A DNA stretch of 5,309 nt from Verrucomicrobiota bacterium. Lineage in GTDB: Bacteria; Verrucomicrobiota; Verrucomicrobiia; Limisphaerales; UBA1096. The translations under genes and the position numbers were made by a program. This document shows, one piece after another, positions 5,206-5,309 of the stretch; position 1 is the first letter of the stretch, and every line of letters starts with the position of its first letter. The notes under the pieces are model-generated. The model was given only the letters and a program-made list of their open reading frames with translations. It was not told where the DNA came from and did not search any database. The stretch covers positions 1-5,309 of the forward strand of contig DQOE01000420.1 in assembly GCA_015658765.1 (NCBI GenBank). Direction: 5' to 3'.

Positions 5206-5309
5206 CTGCCGCGATGGCCCGGCGTCCGGCAAAAAACCTCCCCGCTTTACAACGCGGCGTTGGCCCCGGATGATGCGTGCGTTTTATGAACATGCGTTTA
5301 CACGATGGC
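5206..5309 (+). other. Intergenic tail, possibly the start of a next gene at about 5270
   Basis: After the palindrome there is about 100 bases with no certain feature. An A-run at 5231-5236 and a weak CCGC...GCGG inverted repeat around 5242-5256 are present but form no convincing terminator. An ATG at 5270 opens a frame, MMRAFYEHAFTRW, that stays open to the window edge; a second ATG at 5286 opens another (MNMRLHDG). There is no good Shine-Dalgarno for either, and too little sequence to recognise a protein. Confidence 0.2.

Noticed and set aside
5207..5262. Intrinsic terminator after the cyanophycinase gene
   Set aside because: Short GC inverted repeats are present, but the nearby homopolymer is an A-run on the + strand, not a T-run after a stem.
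1..5309. CRISPR array, tRNA/rRNA genes, transposase or attachment sites
   Set aside because: The repeats are short palindromes at irregular spacing inside and between genes, with no spacer regularity; no cloverleaf, rRNA-like or transposase sequence was seen.

Overview
The window reads as part of a GC-rich bacterial chromosome with all recognisable genes on the + strand. It most likely comes from the PVC superphylum, probably Verrucomicrobiota. The grounds are a secreted-protein C-terminus ending in an FFRLR-type tail, a secreted formylglycine-dependent sulfatase of the iduronate-2-sulfatase-like kind, two exported lipoprotein hydrolases, non-ATG starts (GTG, TTG) and no clear Shine-Dalgarno sequences. 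The phylum call is an inference.

Layout: 1-165 is the 3' end of a gene for an exported or surface protein. 210-1439 is threonine synthase (thrC), which looks intact and has an N-terminal zinc ribbon. After a 58-base gap comes a tightly packed trio: a PhoD-like phosphatase/phosphodiesterase lipoprotein (1498-2904), a Sec-exported sulfatase (2901-4349) and a cyanophycinase-like S51 peptidase lipoprotein (4346-5191). Both junctions in the trio overlap by 4 bases (TTGA and ATGA), so co-transcription and translational coupling are likely. The last ~118 bases hold no certain gene; a following gene may begin at about 5270.

Taken together the trio would release phosphate from phosphoesters, sulfate from sulfated polymers such as algal or animal glycans, and amino acids from a beta-aspartyl-type or other peptide substrate, all outside the cytoplasm. 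That is a plausible P/S/N scavenging cassette, but substrates are not proven by sequence. ThrC is a cytoplasmic biosynthetic enzyme and shows no obvious functional link to the trio.

The most unusual signal is not a gene. The palindrome TTGGCCAA, often extended to CGCTTGGCCAAGCG, occurs eight times exactly in 5.3 kb, with several near-matches; base composition predicts roughly 0.06. Seven of the eight lie within about 80 bases of a gene boundary. In all three exported-enzyme genes one copy sits 64-75 bases after the start codon, at or just past the signal-peptide end. The two longest intergenic copies bracket the thrC-to-cyanophycinase block. This resembles a lineage-specific highly iterated palindrome and is the best candidate for something undescribed here.
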